DNA of 64,000 nucleotides from Pelomonas asaccharophilus_A (GCF_031458115.1 NZ_JAVDXV010000005.1:248001-312000); one strand, 5' to 3'. Positions 40,075 to 49,801 are shown, counted from the stretch's first letter. A program made the numbers and translations. Notes: a model not told the origin generated them from the sequence alone.

Positions 40075-41376
40075 TCAATGGCCGTGGGCGGCCTCGGTGG
40101 GCTCGTCGTGGCCGTTATGTGGGAAGGGAGCCAGCCAGGCCAGGATGACCGGCGGAATGGAGAACACCAGCACCCAGCCGAAGAAGCTGACGTAGTTGTG
40201 CTGCACGTGGTTCCACATCAGGCCGCTGACGCTGCCGGTGCCCCATTTGGTCAGCGCCATGACGCCGGTGGCCATCGCGTAGTGCGCCATGCGGAAGGGG
40301 CCGGGCGCGACCTGCTGCATCATGTAAAGCATGTGGCCCACCGAGCCCATGCCGAAGCCGAACTTCTCGATGGAGACGATGACGGCGATGGTCAGCGTGT
40401 CCGTCGGCAGGGTCTGCGCCAGGTAGAAGTAGGTCAGGTGCGGGACGTTGAGCACCAGGGCCAGGATGAAGAAGCTGTGCGGCAGCGTGCGCCGGGCGAC
40501 GAGAAAGCCGCCGAGGAAGGCGCCCGCGATGAAGGTCAGCGTGCCGACCGTGCCGTTGATGTGGCCCAGCGTCTCGTTGTCCAGCGCCAGGCCGCCGGCG
40601 GCGCGCGCATCCAGCAGGAACAGCGGGCCGAACTTCTCGATGAAGCCTTCGCCGAAGCGGTAGAAGAAGATGACGGCCAGCATCACCCAGATCTGCGGCT
40701 TCTGGAAGAAGGCGACCCAGATCGTCACGTTGGCCTTGAGGGCACCCACGACGCCTTCGCCATGTTTGGTCGGCGGCGAGCCCGGCGGCAGCACGCGCAC
40801 ATGCCACAAGCCGAAGGCGGCCATCGCCGCCGCGGCGATCAAAACGACGACGGTCCAGCACTGCACCCAGTTCATGCCCATGTGCTTGTGCAGATAGCCC
40901 GTGAGCGACACGAACAGGCCCGACGCGACGACCGCGCCCATGTTCCAGCACATGCCTTGCAGGCCGGCGTAGCGGGCCTGGTCCTTCTTGGAGGCGGTGG
41001 TCATGAACACGCCGTCGGCGCAGGTGTCCTGCGTGGCGGAGGCGAAACCGACGATCCAGAAGAAGGCCAGCGACAGCTTGAAGAAGTCGGCCAGCGGCAG
41101 CACCAACGCGATGAGGCCCAGCGCGGCCGCCATCGTGAACTCCATGCTGATGACCCAGAAGCGCTTGCTGCGGTAGGCCTCCAGCAGCGGCGCCCACAGC
41201 GGCTTCAGCACCCAGGGCAGGTAGAGCTGCGAGGTGTAGAGGGCGATGTCCTCGTTGGACACGCCGAGGTTTTTGTAGATGATGGCCGCGACGACGCCCA
41301 CCATCACATTGGGCAAGCCCATCGCGAGGTAGAGCGACGGCACCCAGGTGAGGAGGTGGCGGTGGGGCGTGGTCAT
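40075..41376 (-). CDS. MFS permease, putative oligosaccharide transporter
   Basis: 433 residues from the ATG at 41376 (a TTG at 41409 is possible). About 12 transmembrane helices are seen, with early segments LLTWVPSLYLAMGLPNVMVGVV and DTCADGVFMTTASKKDQARYAGLQGMCWN resembling AmpG-like transporters. It lies between GH9 and GH27 genes of the same operon and probably moves oligosaccharides generated in the periplasm into the cytoplasm, where GH31 (no signal peptide) acts. Histidine-rich C-terminus (PHNGHDEPTEAAHGH). Confidence 0.83.
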   Translation of the reverse strand: MTTPHRHLLTWVPSLYLAMGLPNVMVGVVAAIIYKNLGVSNEDIALYTSQLYLPWVLKPLWAPLLEAYRSKRFWVISMEFTMAAALGLIALVLPLADFFKLSLAFFWIVGFASATQDTCADGVFMTTASKKDQARYAGLQGMCWNMGAVVASGLFVSLTGYLHKHMGMNWVQCWTVVVLIAAAAMAAFGLWHVRVLPPGSPPTKHGEGVVGALKANVTIWVAFFQKPQIWVMLAVIFFYRFGEGFIEKFGPLFLLDARAAGGLALDNETLGHINGTVGTLTFIAGAFLGGFLVARRTLPHSFFILALVLNVPHLTYFYLAQTLPTDTLTIAVIVSIEKFGFGMGSVGHMLYMMQQVAPGPFRMAHYAMATGVMALTKWGTGSVSGLMWNHVQHNYVSFFGWVLVFSIPPVILAWLAPFPHNGHDEPTEAAHGH

Positions 41377-41405
41377 GGCTGTGTCGGTGGTTCTGCTGCC
41401 AACCC

Positions 41406-43139
41406 TCAACGGGGTTTGGGCGTGAGCGCTTGAAGGGCCGCCGACACGTACACCAGCGGCGCGTTCCAGTTGATGGCGACCTCGTTGCTGGCGTAGCTGC
41501 AGTAGTGGTCGATGTAGGCCAGCGCCGGCAGCGCCGATGGGTAGGTGGGGCAGTTCTTCTGGTCCTGGCGGCCGGGGTTGGGGCCGCCGGCGAGGAAGCC
41601 GGGCACGGGCGCCGCCACGCCGTCGGCCTCTGACGGCCGGTGATGCGGGTGCAGCGGCGGCTTACTGCCGAAGCCGGTCACATAGCTCTGGCCCAACGGG
41701 TTGCGGCCCAGCACATAGTCCAGCACCGATTGCGCGGCATCCAGCTGGGCGCGCTCGTTGCTGAGGCGATAGGCCTGGATCAACATCAGCGCCTGGTTCA
41801 GCGCATGGGCGTTGCTGCCCCAGACGTAGTCGGTCGCGCTTTCCATCGTCAGCCGGTAGGCCGAGGCCTGCCAGCTCGCGGCGAGTTCGTCACCGAAGGA
41901 CCGCACGCGCTTCGCCACCAGTTCCGCATCGGCCTTGCCGAGCTGTGCACGGTTCTGCGCCAGGCTGGTCCACGCCAGGCCCATCACATCGCCCCAGCCG
42001 GGGATGCGCACGGGCAGCGTCTCCAGCTTCAAGGCCTCGCGGTAGGAGGCGTCCCCGGTGGTCAGGTACAGCTCCGCGGCGGCCCAGGCAAACTCGTCGT
42101 CGAGCTTGGCGTCGCCGTACTCGCCGGTGCGCACATCGGGCGGGTTCTTGTACGGCAGGTTGGGGTTGGCCCGCGCCCAGCCCCATGCCGCGATCGCCGC
42201 CTGGCGCATGCGCGCCGACAGGCCCGGCCGCTGCGCCTCGAAGGGCTTGAACACGCGGCTGGCATGCGCCATCACGGCGGCAAAGTCCAGCGTGGCGGCC
42301 GTGCCCTTGGCCACGACGTAGCGGTCGCCGCGCGCCTCGTGCGGCATGACCGTGCCATCGAAGCTCTTGTTGGTGAGCTTGTGATAGACGCCGCCGTCGG
42401 CGGGATCCTGCATGGCCAGCATCCATTCGAGGTTCCACAGAACCTCGTCCAGCACGTCGGGCAGGTCCTTGTCGTTCTCGGCGCTCTCGGGGATGTTGAG
42501 GTTCTGCGCCTTGAACAGCGCCGGAAACTGCTCGTACGCAGCCAGCAGTGTGTAGACAGTGATGCCGGAATTGACGATGTACTTGTTGTAGTCGCCGGCG
42601 TCGTACCAGCCTTTGGGTGCGGAGATGCGGCTGCCTTCGGGGCGCTTGTCACTGGCGGCGGACGCGTGGATGAGCACATCGGTGTCGGCATGGCCTGCAG
42701 CACGGGCCCAGGGGCCGGCGTGGCGGACGTCCAGCGCAACGCCCGCGCGATTGAAGTAGAAGGCCTTCAGGCTGGCGGCGGTGAGTGCCGCATAGGCGTC
42801 ACCAGCCACGCGGACGCGCGCGGCTGGCAGGCCGTCAACGCGCAGTTCGTAGTCGCCGGCTTGGGCCAACGCCGAGAAGTCGGCCAGGCGCACGTCGGCG
42901 CCCGCGGGCGCCCAAGTGCGTGCCGGGCCCAGCGCGCCGCGCAACACGACTGTGTCGCTGCCCGCGCGCACCACGCGGAACTCGCCCGACGCAGCGGCCG
43001 GCAGGACCGCCCACTTGGCGGCACCCGGCAGGTAGCCGACTTGGTTGGTGGCGGCGGACTGCGCCTGCACGGCTGCAGGCAGCACGGCCAGCGCCAGCAG
43101 TGAGGAAGCGAGGCGCAGCAAAAGGGAGGCAGATTTCAT
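41406..43139 (-). CDS. GH9 endo-glucanase/xyloglucanase-type enzyme
   Basis: 577 residues from the ATG at 43139. The signal peptide ends near 26 (AAVQA|QSAATNQVGYLP). An N-terminal Ig-like domain typical of CelD-type GH9 proteins spans about 27-105. The (alpha/alpha)6 domain follows, with catalytic aspartates in GWYDAGDYNKYIVN, the HHRPSEADG segment and the catalytic Glu in ASNEVAINWNAPLVY. It probably cleaves beta-1,4-glucan chains; association with the alpha-xylosidase suggests xyloglucan. It lies 29 bp before the permease start. Confidence 0.88.
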   Translation of the reverse strand: MKSASLLLRLASSLLALAVLPAAVQAQSAATNQVGYLPGAAKWAVLPAAASGEFRVVRAGSDTVVLRGALGPARTWAPAGADVRLADFSALAQAGDYELRVDGLPAARVRVAGDAYAALTAASLKAFYFNRAGVALDVRHAGPWARAAGHADTDVLIHASAASDKRPEGSRISAPKGWYDAGDYNKYIVNSGITVYTLLAAYEQFPALFKAQNLNIPESAENDKDLPDVLDEVLWNLEWMLAMQDPADGGVYHKLTNKSFDGTVMPHEARGDRYVVAKGTAATLDFAAVMAHASRVFKPFEAQRPGLSARMRQAAIAAWGWARANPNLPYKNPPDVRTGEYGDAKLDDEFAWAAAELYLTTGDASYREALKLETLPVRIPGWGDVMGLAWTSLAQNRAQLGKADAELVAKRVRSFGDELAASWQASAYRLTMESATDYVWGSNAHALNQALMLIQAYRLSNERAQLDAAQSVLDYVLGRNPLGQSYVTGFGSKPPLHPHHRPSEADGVAAPVPGFLAGGPNPGRQDQKNCPTYPSALPALAYIDHYCSYASNEVAINWNAPLVYVSAALQALTPKPR

Positions 43140-43202
43140 GGCGGCGGATTCTGACAACGTTGTCTGACGGCGAACATCGGGTCGTCGCCCGGTGAATCGA
43201 AG

Positions 43203-43227
43203 CCGGCCCGCAGCGCGCGCGGGCCGG
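43203..43227 (-). terminator. Hairpin between GH31 and GH9 genes
   Basis: CCGGCCCGC/GCGGGCCGG 9-bp stem with a 7-nt loop, 10 nt after the GH31 stop. No U-run; it may reduce expression of the downstream operon genes or protect the GH31 mRNA. Confidence 0.4.
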
Positions 43228-43236
43228 TCACGGGGC

Positions 43237-45507
43237 TCAGGCACCCCAGCGAAGCTCCAGGCCTTCGGCCAGCACGGGGCTGCGACGGCCATCCGCTTCC
43301 ACGCACCAGTCACGCAACGCGCCTTCGGCGATGCGCACGACGTAGCTGCCGCCCTCGCGCTTCACCGTGCCACGCGCCGCGTAGCCGCCGGCCGGCGCCG
43401 CGACCTCGAAGTCCGCGCTCGCCCCGTCGGCCAGTTCGAACACGCGCAGCACCGTGCCGCGGGCGTAGTCGTAGTCCGGCTTCTCGGTCTCCGGACCCCA
43501 GGCGATGACGCTTCCCGGCGCCGCGTACAGCGGCATGGACAGGAAGTCATGCCGCTCGCGATGCCAGCACCCGCCCTGCTTCTTCTCACCGTTCAGCAGG
43601 TGGGTCCACGTGCCTTCCGGAAGATAGAAGTCGACCTCGCCGTCCTCGGTGAACACCGGCGCCACCAGCAGCGCGCTGCCCAGCTGGTACTGCCGGTCCA
43701 GCGGCGCGCAGGCCGGATCGTGCGGATGCTCCATCAGCATGGAACGCATCATCGGCACGCCGGTCTCGGTCGCCTCTACGGCCTTCGCGTAGAGGTAAGG
43801 CATGAGCTGGTGCTTGAGCCGCGTGAACATGCGCAGCACGTCGCAGCTCTCTTCGTCCACGAGCCATGGCACTCGGTAGCTGCTGCTGCCGTGCAGGCGG
43901 CTGTGCGAGGACATCAGGCCGAACTGGATCCAGCGCTTGTAGACGGCGGGCGGCGGGTTGCCCTCGAAGCCGCCGATGTCATGGCTCCAGAACGCGAAGC
44001 CGCAGGTGGTCAGCGACAGGCCGCCGCGCAGGCTTTCGGCCATGGACTCGAACGTGGACCAGCAGTCACCGCCCCAGTGCACCGGGAAGCGCTGGCCCGA
44101 CGCATAGGTCGAGCGCGCGAAGACGACCGCATCCTTGCCCTGCACTTCTTCCAGCAGCTCGAACACCGCCTGGTTGTATTGCAGCGCGTAGAGGTTGTGC
44201 ATCTCGACCGGATCGGAGCCGTCGAAGTAGCAGACGCCCTCGCTGGGGATGCGCTCGCCGAAGTCGGTCTTGAAGCAGTCAGCCCCACCAGCCAGCAGGC
44301 GGCGCAGATGGCCCTGGTACCAGGCCTTGGCGGCCGGGTTCGTGAAGTCCACGATGGCCATGCCGGGCTGCCACAGGTCGGTCTGGAACGTGAGCCCGTT
44401 CGTGCGCTTGATGAAGTAGCCGTGCTTCACGCCTTCCGCGAACAGCGGCGACTTCTGCGCCACGTAGGGGTTGATCCACAAGCTGATCTTCAGGCCCTTG
44501 GCATGCAGGCGCTTGAGCATCGCCTCGGGCTCGGGGAAGCCGCGGCGGTCCCACTCGAAGTCGCACCACTGGAACTCGCGCATCCAGAAGCAGTCGAAGT
44601 GGAAGACCGACAGCGGCAGCTCGCGCCGCGCCATCTCGTCGATGAAATGCGTGGCCGTCGCCTCGTCGTACTGCGTCGTGAACGAGGTCGTCATCCACAG
44701 GCCGAAGCTCCAGGCCGGCGGCAGCGGCGCGCGACCTGTCAACGCTGTCAGGCGGCGCGCAACGTCCTTGGGCGTGGGACCGGCAATGACGCAGTAGTCC
44801 AGGCTTTCGCCCTCGCGGCTGAACTGCACGCGCGCCACCTTCTCCGAGCCGACCTCAAAGGACACCGGGCCCGCCTCATTGACCAGCACGCCATAGCCGC
44901 GGCTGCTCAGGTAGAAGGGCACGTTCTTGTAGGCCTGTTCGCAGGCCGTGCCGCCGTCCTTGTTGGTGTTCTCGACGATCTGGCCGTTCTTGACCCACGG
45001 CGTGAAGCGCTCGCCCAGGCCGTAGATGTTCTCGCCCACGGCCAGCGTCAGCTGCTCGTGCACATGGTTGCCCTTGGCGCCCCAGTGGATGTAGCCCAGG
45101 CTGCGCCAGTCGCTCTTGGTCAGCACGCGGCCGCCCTCGCGGAAGACGAGATTCCAGCCCTCGCCCTTCTTCAGCTCGACGGAGATCGCGCCGGAGGTCA
45201 GCGTCGCATGCGTGTCGGTCTCGGCCGTCCGCACGGCGGGGTGGTCGGCGCCCGGCATGGGCACGTGCAGCCGCGGCGGCTGTGACGCGGTGTAGTGCTC
45301 CACGCTGACGCGGACGACGCCGCTGCTGGGCGACGTCAGTGTCACGGTCAGCGTGGGGCCTTGCAGCGTGTCGCCGCGGTGCTTGATGGGCCGGGTCGTG
45401 GCGAGCACGACCAGCCGGTCTGCGTGGACTTCAACCGCATAGGCCTCGGCCGCGTAATGCGCGGCGACGCCCGGCTGAAGCATCCACTGTCCGTCAGTGA
45501 ACTTCAT
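43237..45507 (-). CDS. yicI: GH31 alpha-xylosidase (YicI-like)
   Basis: 756 residues, close to E. coli YicI (772), from the ATG at 45507. It releases alpha-1,6-xylose from xyloglucan oligosaccharides (isoprimeverose units). The nucleophile is D415 in FKTDFGERIP, matching the YicI position; HFDCFWMREFQWCDFEWD, LWINPYVAQKSPLF and GGDCWSTFESMAESLRGGLS are the family substrate-binding segments. No signal peptide, hence cytoplasmic. It heads the leftward operon, divergent from the ROK regulator and xylose genes, so the xylose it frees can induce and enter the XylA/XylB route. Confidence 0.93.
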   Translation of the reverse strand: MKFTDGQWMLQPGVAAHYAAEAYAVEVHADRLVVLATTRPIKHRGDTLQGPTLTVTLTSPSSGVVRVSVEHYTASQPPRLHVPMPGADHPAVRTAETDTHATLTSGAISVELKKGEGWNLVFREGGRVLTKSDWRSLGYIHWGAKGNHVHEQLTLAVGENIYGLGERFTPWVKNGQIVENTNKDGGTACEQAYKNVPFYLSSRGYGVLVNEAGPVSFEVGSEKVARVQFSREGESLDYCVIAGPTPKDVARRLTALTGRAPLPPAWSFGLWMTTSFTTQYDEATATHFIDEMARRELPLSVFHFDCFWMREFQWCDFEWDRRGFPEPEAMLKRLHAKGLKISLWINPYVAQKSPLFAEGVKHGYFIKRTNGLTFQTDLWQPGMAIVDFTNPAAKAWYQGHLRRLLAGGADCFKTDFGERIPSEGVCYFDGSDPVEMHNLYALQYNQAVFELLEEVQGKDAVVFARSTYASGQRFPVHWGGDCWSTFESMAESLRGGLSLTTCGFAFWSHDIGGFEGNPPPAVYKRWIQFGLMSSHSRLHGSSSYRVPWLVDEESCDVLRMFTRLKHQLMPYLYAKAVEATETGVPMMRSMLMEHPHDPACAPLDRQYQLGSALLVAPVFTEDGEVDFYLPEGTWTHLLNGEKKQGGCWHRERHDFLSMPLYAAPGSVIAWGPETEKPDYDYARGTVLRVFELADGASADFEVAAPAGGYAARGTVKREGGSYVVRIAEGALRDWCVEADGRRSPVLAEGLELRWGA

Positions 45508-45532
45508 CGAGTGGCTTCCTTTGTCTCCGATA

Positions 45533-45552
45533 GGCCGGCGGCGACGCCGGCC
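45533..45552 (-). promoter_or_regulatory. 5'-UTR hairpin of the GH31 operon
   Basis: Perfect 8-bp stem GGCCGGCG/CGCCGGCC with a 4-nt loop, about 25 nt upstream of the GH31 ATG and just before its GGAGACAAAGGAAG ribosome-binding region. It could affect mRNA stability or translation. Confidence 0.4.
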
Positions 45553-45705
45553 ACTGTCAGTCTTTTGTTCGCAGCCATCCCGACGGGGCCGGGCCGGGAG
45601 GCTGACAAGGCATTCGCGCATACGCCGGCCTGACCACGTCAAGGGCAGCGAGCGGCGCGATCTTCGTTGCGCGGACACCAAACGCGCTAGGGGCTTTTAC
45701 CCAAT

Positions 45706-45730
45706 TTACTTCGTGCGACGGCCGAACTAA
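45706..45730. promoter_or_regulatory. Putative ROK/XylR operator
   Basis: TTACTTCG and CGAACTAA, 9 bp apart, form an imperfect inverted repeat (7 of 8 pairs). TTCG/CGAA flanked by AT-rich ends resembles NagC/Mlc-type ROK operators. It lies about 45 bp upstream of the ROK gene in the divergent promoter. Confidence 0.5.
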
Positions 45731-45774
45731 TATGCTCAAAAGCCTGCCCTGACAGGCCCTACTAGGAGACAAGC

Positions 45775-47019
45775 TTGCAGGCCGAAGCCGCCGGCAGCCA
45801 ACAGCTGCTCAAGGTCATCAATCGCATGGCGCTGGTGAGGCACCTCTGTGCCAACCCGGGGCTGTCGCGTGCCGACCTGGCCGGCGCCGTTGGCCTGACC
45901 AAATCCACCGTGAGCCTGCTGGTGCGCGAACTGGTCGCCGAGGGTTGGCTGGTCGAGCGTGAGGTCGTCGCCACCGGCGACCTGGGCCGCCGCCCCACCC
46001 CGCTGTTCATCGACCCCGGCCGCCTGCTGCTGCTGGGCGCCGAGGTGGGCATCGAGTCCGTGCGCGTCGTCGCCACCTCGCTGACCGGCGAGGTCAAGGC
46101 CTGCACCGTTGCCAACTTCGGCGCCAGCCGCAGCGCCAAGGCCTGCATCACCAGCCTGGCCACGGCGCTGCTGAAGCTGCGCAAGCAGCTGGACCCGGGC
46201 CAGCAGGTGCTGGGCATCGGCGTGGGCCTGCCAGGTGGTGTCAACGAGGCGCGCGGCGTGCTGCACTTCGCACCCAACCTGGGCTGGCGCGACGTGGCCT
46301 TCGGCGAGTTGCTGGGCGAGAAGCTGCAGGACAGCACGCTGGCCGGCGCGCCGCTTTTCATCCAGAACGAAGCCGACGTGGCCGCATTGGGCGAGCTGGA
46401 GTTCAACCCCACGCCCGCGGCCGATCCGCTGCTGTACGTGTCCATCAACCAGGGCCTGGGCGCCGGCGTCATCGTCGGCGACCGGCTGCTGACAGGCAGC
46501 CGCGGTTTTGCCGGCGAGGTAGGCCACATGGTGTTGCAGCTGGGTGGCCCGCGCTGCTCCTGCGGTCGCCGCGGCTGCGCCGAAGCGCTGATCGCTACGC
46601 GCGCGATGCTGGGCCAGAAGGACGATGAGGGCGAGGACCCGACCGCGCTGCGCTCGCTGGCCGAGGTGCGCGCTCATCTGGTGGACGAAGACCCGCTGAC
46701 GCTGAAGGCCGTCAACTCCGCAGGCCGCTACCTGGGCGTGCTGCTGCAGAACCTGGCCACGGCCTACGACCCCGCCGGCATCGTGCTGGGCGGTTCGGTC
46801 GTCGAGCTGGGCGAACCCTTCCTGAAGCCCGCGCTGGACACGCTGCTGGACTACGCCGCCGCGGCCAACCTGCCGCCGCCGGCCGTGCGCGTCTCTCGCT
46901 TCGGCGCCAACGCCGTGGCCATTGGCGCGGCTGCGCTGGCCCGCTACCGACTCACCCGCCCCGCGCTGCCGCTGGCAGACACGGGCGTCGCGATGAGCGA
47001 AACCGAAGAGGCCGCATGA
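45775..47019 (+). CDS. ROK-family repressor, XylR-like
   Basis: 414 residues from a TTG with a strong AGGAGACAAGC upstream; the first ATG would cut into the DNA-binding domain. The HTH is at about 28-50 (LSRADLAGAVGLTKSTVSLLVRELV). The ROK sugar-binding fold has LLLGAEVGIESVRVVATSL, VLGIGVGLPGGVN, QNEADVAALGE, GLGAGVIVGDRLLTGSRGFAGEVGHM and the zinc motif CSCGRRGCAEA. It is translationally coupled to xylB (4-bp overlap). Position at the divergent promoter suggests it represses both the GH31 and xylose operons, with xylose as inducer. Confidence 0.87.
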   Translation: MQAEAAGSQQLLKVINRMALVRHLCANPGLSRADLAGAVGLTKSTVSLLVRELVAEGWLVEREVVATGDLGRRPTPLFIDPGRLLLLGAEVGIESVRVVATSLTGEVKACTVANFGASRSAKACITSLATALLKLRKQLDPGQQVLGIGVGLPGGVNEARGVLHFAPNLGWRDVAFGELLGEKLQDSTLAGAPLFIQNEADVAALGELEFNPTPAADPLLYVSINQGLGAGVIVGDRLLTGSRGFAGEVGHMVLQLGGPRCSCGRRGCAEALIATRAMLGQKDDEGEDPTALRSLAEVRAHLVDEDPLTLKAVNSAGRYLGVLLQNLATAYDPAGIVLGGSVVELGEPFLKPALDTLLDYAAAANLPPPAVRVSRFGANAVAIGAAALARYRLTRPALPLADTGVAMSETEEAA

Positions 47020-48479
47020 TGTTCCTCGGCATTGATCTCGGCACCTCGGAAGTCAAGCTGCTGCTGCTCGACGACACGCGCCGCATCGTCGGTACCGCCG
47101 GCAGCGCGCTGACGCTGCAAAGCCCGCAGCCGCTGTGGTCCGAGCAAGACCCCATGGCCTGGTGGCAGGCCACCGAGGCTGCCGTCGCCCAGCTGCGCAC
47201 CGCGCATCCAGCGGCGTTCGCTGCCGTGCGCGGCATCGGCCTGTCGGGCCAGATGCATGGCGCCGTGCTGCTCGATGACAGCGATGCCATCCTGCGCCCG
47301 GCCATCCTGTGGAACGACGGCCGCAGCCATGCCGAGTGCGCCGAGCTGACCACTGGCGCGCCGCGGCTGCTGGACATCGCCGGCAACCTGGCCATGCCCG
47401 GTTTCACCGCGCCCAAGCTGTTGTGGGTGCGCAAGCACGAGCCCGACATCTTCAAGCGCATCGCCAGCGTGCTGCTGCCCAAGGACTGGCTGCGCCTGCA
47501 GCTGACCGGCGCCAAGGTGTCCGACCCGTCCGATGCCGCCGGCACGCTGTGGCTGGACGTCGCCCGCCGCGACTGGTCCGACGAACTGCTGGCCGCCACC
47601 GGCCTGAGCCGCGCGCAGATGCCGCGCGTCGTGGAGAGCAACGAGATCAGCGGCCTGCTGAAGCCCGAACTGGCCGCTGCCTGGGGCCTGTGCCCCGAGG
47701 TCGTCGTGGCCGGCGGGGCCGGCGACAACGCGGCCAGCGCCATCGGCATCGGTGCGACGCAGCCGGGTGACGGCTTCATCTCGCTGGGCACCTCGGGCGT
47801 GCTGTTCGTCGTCAACGACCGCTACAGGCCTAACCCCGCATCTGCAGTCCACGCCTTCTGCCATGCGCTGCCGCAGCGCTGGCACCAGATGAGCGTGATG
47901 CTGTCCGCCGCCAGTTGCCTGCGCTGGTTCTGCACGCTCGTGGGCAGCGATGAGGCCGCACTGCTGGACGAGCTTTCTTCGACGTCCGATGACAACGCAG
48001 TCATCGAGCGAGCACCGCTCTTCCTGCCCTACCTGGCCGGCGAGCGCACGCCGCACAACGACCCGTTCGCACCCGGCGTGTTCCACGGCCTGAAGACGGC
48101 CACGACGCGTGCCGACTGCACCTACGCCGTGCTCGAAGGCGTGGCCTTCGGCCTGGCCGACGGCCTGGATGCGCTGCGCGCGGCGGGCACCGAGGTGTGC
48201 ACGCTGTCGCTGGTGGGCGGCGGCGCGCGCAGCGCGTACTGGGCGCAGTTGATCGCCGATTCGCTGCATGTCGAGATCGTCGTGCACAGCGGCAGCGAGG
48301 CCGGCGGCGCCCTGGGCGCAGCCCGCCTGGGCTGGCTGGCCGCGGACGGCGATGTCGACCGCGTCTGCACCCGTCCACCCGTCGCGGCCCGCCATGCCGC
48401 CAACCCCGAACGTCATGCGCGCCTGGCTCCCCGCCTGGCGCGTTTCCGTGATCTCTACCAGCGCCTGCGCGGCGCCTGA
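47016..48479 (+). CDS. xylB: Xylulokinase
   Basis: 487 residues. FGGY-family kinase that phosphorylates D-xylulose. Motifs: FLGIDLGTSEVKLLLLD at the N-terminus, GIGLSGQMHGAVLLD typical of xylulokinases, AILWNDGRSHAEC, the catalytic-Asp segment VAGGAGDNAASAIG, FISLGTSGVLFV and LVGGGARSAYWAQLIAD. It starts within the ROK gene stop (ATGA overlap) and is followed by xylA after 8 bp. Confidence 0.95.
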   Translation: MMFLGIDLGTSEVKLLLLDDTRRIVGTAGSALTLQSPQPLWSEQDPMAWWQATEAAVAQLRTAHPAAFAAVRGIGLSGQMHGAVLLDDSDAILRPAILWNDGRSHAECAELTTGAPRLLDIAGNLAMPGFTAPKLLWVRKHEPDIFKRIASVLLPKDWLRLQLTGAKVSDPSDAAGTLWLDVARRDWSDELLAATGLSRAQMPRVVESNEISGLLKPELAAAWGLCPEVVVAGGAGDNAASAIGIGATQPGDGFISLGTSGVLFVVNDRYRPNPASAVHAFCHALPQRWHQMSVMLSAASCLRWFCTLVGSDEAALLDELSSTSDDNAVIERAPLFLPYLAGERTPHNDPFAPGVFHGLKTATTRADCTYAVLEGVAFGLADGLDALRAAGTEVCTLSLVGGGARSAYWAQLIADSLHVEIVVHSGSEAGGALGAARLGWLAADGDVDRVCTRPPVAARHAANPERHARLAPRLARFRDLYQRLRGA

Positions 48480-48487
48480 CATTTCCC

Positions 48488-49801
48488 ATGAGCTACTTCG
48501 AATACATCCAGCCCATCCGCTTTGAAGGCGCCGACAGCCAGAATGAGCTGGCCTTCAAGCACTACGACAAGGACCGCATCGTGCTGGGCAAGCGCATGGA
48601 GGACCACCTGCGCTTCGCGGCCTGCTACTGGCACAACTTCGTCTGGACCGGCCTGGACCCGTTCGGCGGCGCCACGTTCGAGCGCCCCTGGTTCCAGGGC
48701 GGCTCGCCGATGGAGCTCGCCAAGCTGAAGGCCGACGCCGCCTTCGAGTTCTTCAGCAAGCTGGGTATCCCGTACTACTGCTTCCATGACCGCGACGTGG
48801 CCCCGGAAGGCACCACGCCGCGCGAAAGCCAGGACAACTTCAAGCGCATCGTCGACGTGCTCGGCGAGAAGCAGCAAGCCACGGGCCTCAAGCTGCTGTG
48901 GGGCACGGCCAACCTGTTCAGCCACCGTCGCTTCATGTCAGGCGCGGCCAGCAACCCCGACCCGGAGATCTTCAAGATGGCCGCGCTGCAGGTGCGCGAC
49001 GCGCTGGACGCGACGCTCAAGCTGGGCGGCGAGAACTATGTGTTGTGGGGTGGCCGCGAAGGCTACGAGTCGCTGCTGAACACGCGCCTGGGCCAGGAGC
49101 TGGACCAGCTGGGCCGCTTCCTGACGATGGTGGTGGACTACAAGCACAAGATCGGCTTCCAGGGCGCCATCCTCATCGAGCCCAAGCCGCGCGAGCCGTC
49201 CAAGCACCAGTACGACTTCGACACCGCCACCGTCTACGGCTTCCTGAAGCGCTACGGCCTGGAGAACGAGGTCAAGGTCAACATCGAGGCCAACCACGCG
49301 ACGCTGTCGGGCCACAGCTTCGAGCACGAGATCGCGACGGCCGGGGCCCTGGGCATCCTGGGCAGCCTGGACATGAACCGCGGCGACCCGCAACTGGGCT
49401 GGGACACCGACCAGTTCCCCAACAACGTGCCGGAGACGGCAATCGCGCTGTACGAGGTGCTCAAGGCCGGCGGTCTGGGCTCGGGCGGCCTGAACTTCGA
49501 TGCCAAGGTGCGCCGCCAGTCCATCGATGCGGCCGACCTGTTCCACGGCCACATCGGCGGCATGGACGTCTGCGCCCAGGCGCTGCTGGTGGCCGAAAAG
49601 ATGATCGTCGACGGCCGCCTCAAGCAGGCGCAGGACGCGCGCTACGCCGGCTGGGACACGCCGGCCGGCCAGGACATCCTGAACGGCAAGCGCTCGCTGG
49701 CCGAGCTGGCCGACGAGGTGCTCGCGAAGAACGTCGACATCGCCCCCGTCTCCGGCCGCCAGGAGGTGCTGGAGAACCTCGTCAACCGCTTCTGCGCCTG
49801 A
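48488..49801 (+). CDS. xylA: Xylose isomerase
   Basis: 437 residues, the size of class II xylose isomerases. Converts D-xylose to D-xylulose using two divalent metals. H100 and D103 lie in YYCFHDRDVAPEG; metal ligands are in LIEPKPREPSKHQYDFD, NIEANHATLSGHSFEHE and LDMNRGDPQLGWDTDQFP. Cytoplasmic. With xylB it completes the entry of xylose into the pentose phosphate pathway. Confidence 0.96.
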   Translation: MSYFEYIQPIRFEGADSQNELAFKHYDKDRIVLGKRMEDHLRFAACYWHNFVWTGLDPFGGATFERPWFQGGSPMELAKLKADAAFEFFSKLGIPYYCFHDRDVAPEGTTPRESQDNFKRIVDVLGEKQQATGLKLLWGTANLFSHRRFMSGAASNPDPEIFKMAALQVRDALDATLKLGGENYVLWGGREGYESLLNTRLGQELDQLGRFLTMVVDYKHKIGFQGAILIEPKPREPSKHQYDFDTATVYGFLKRYGLENEVKVNIEANHATLSGHSFEHEIATAGALGILGSLDMNRGDPQLGWDTDQFPNNVPETAIALYEVLKAGGLGSGGLNFDAKVRRQSIDAADLFHGHIGGMDVCAQALLVAEKMIVDGRLKQAQDARYAGWDTPAGQDILNGKRSLAELADEVLAKNVDIAPVSGRQEVLENLVNRFCA

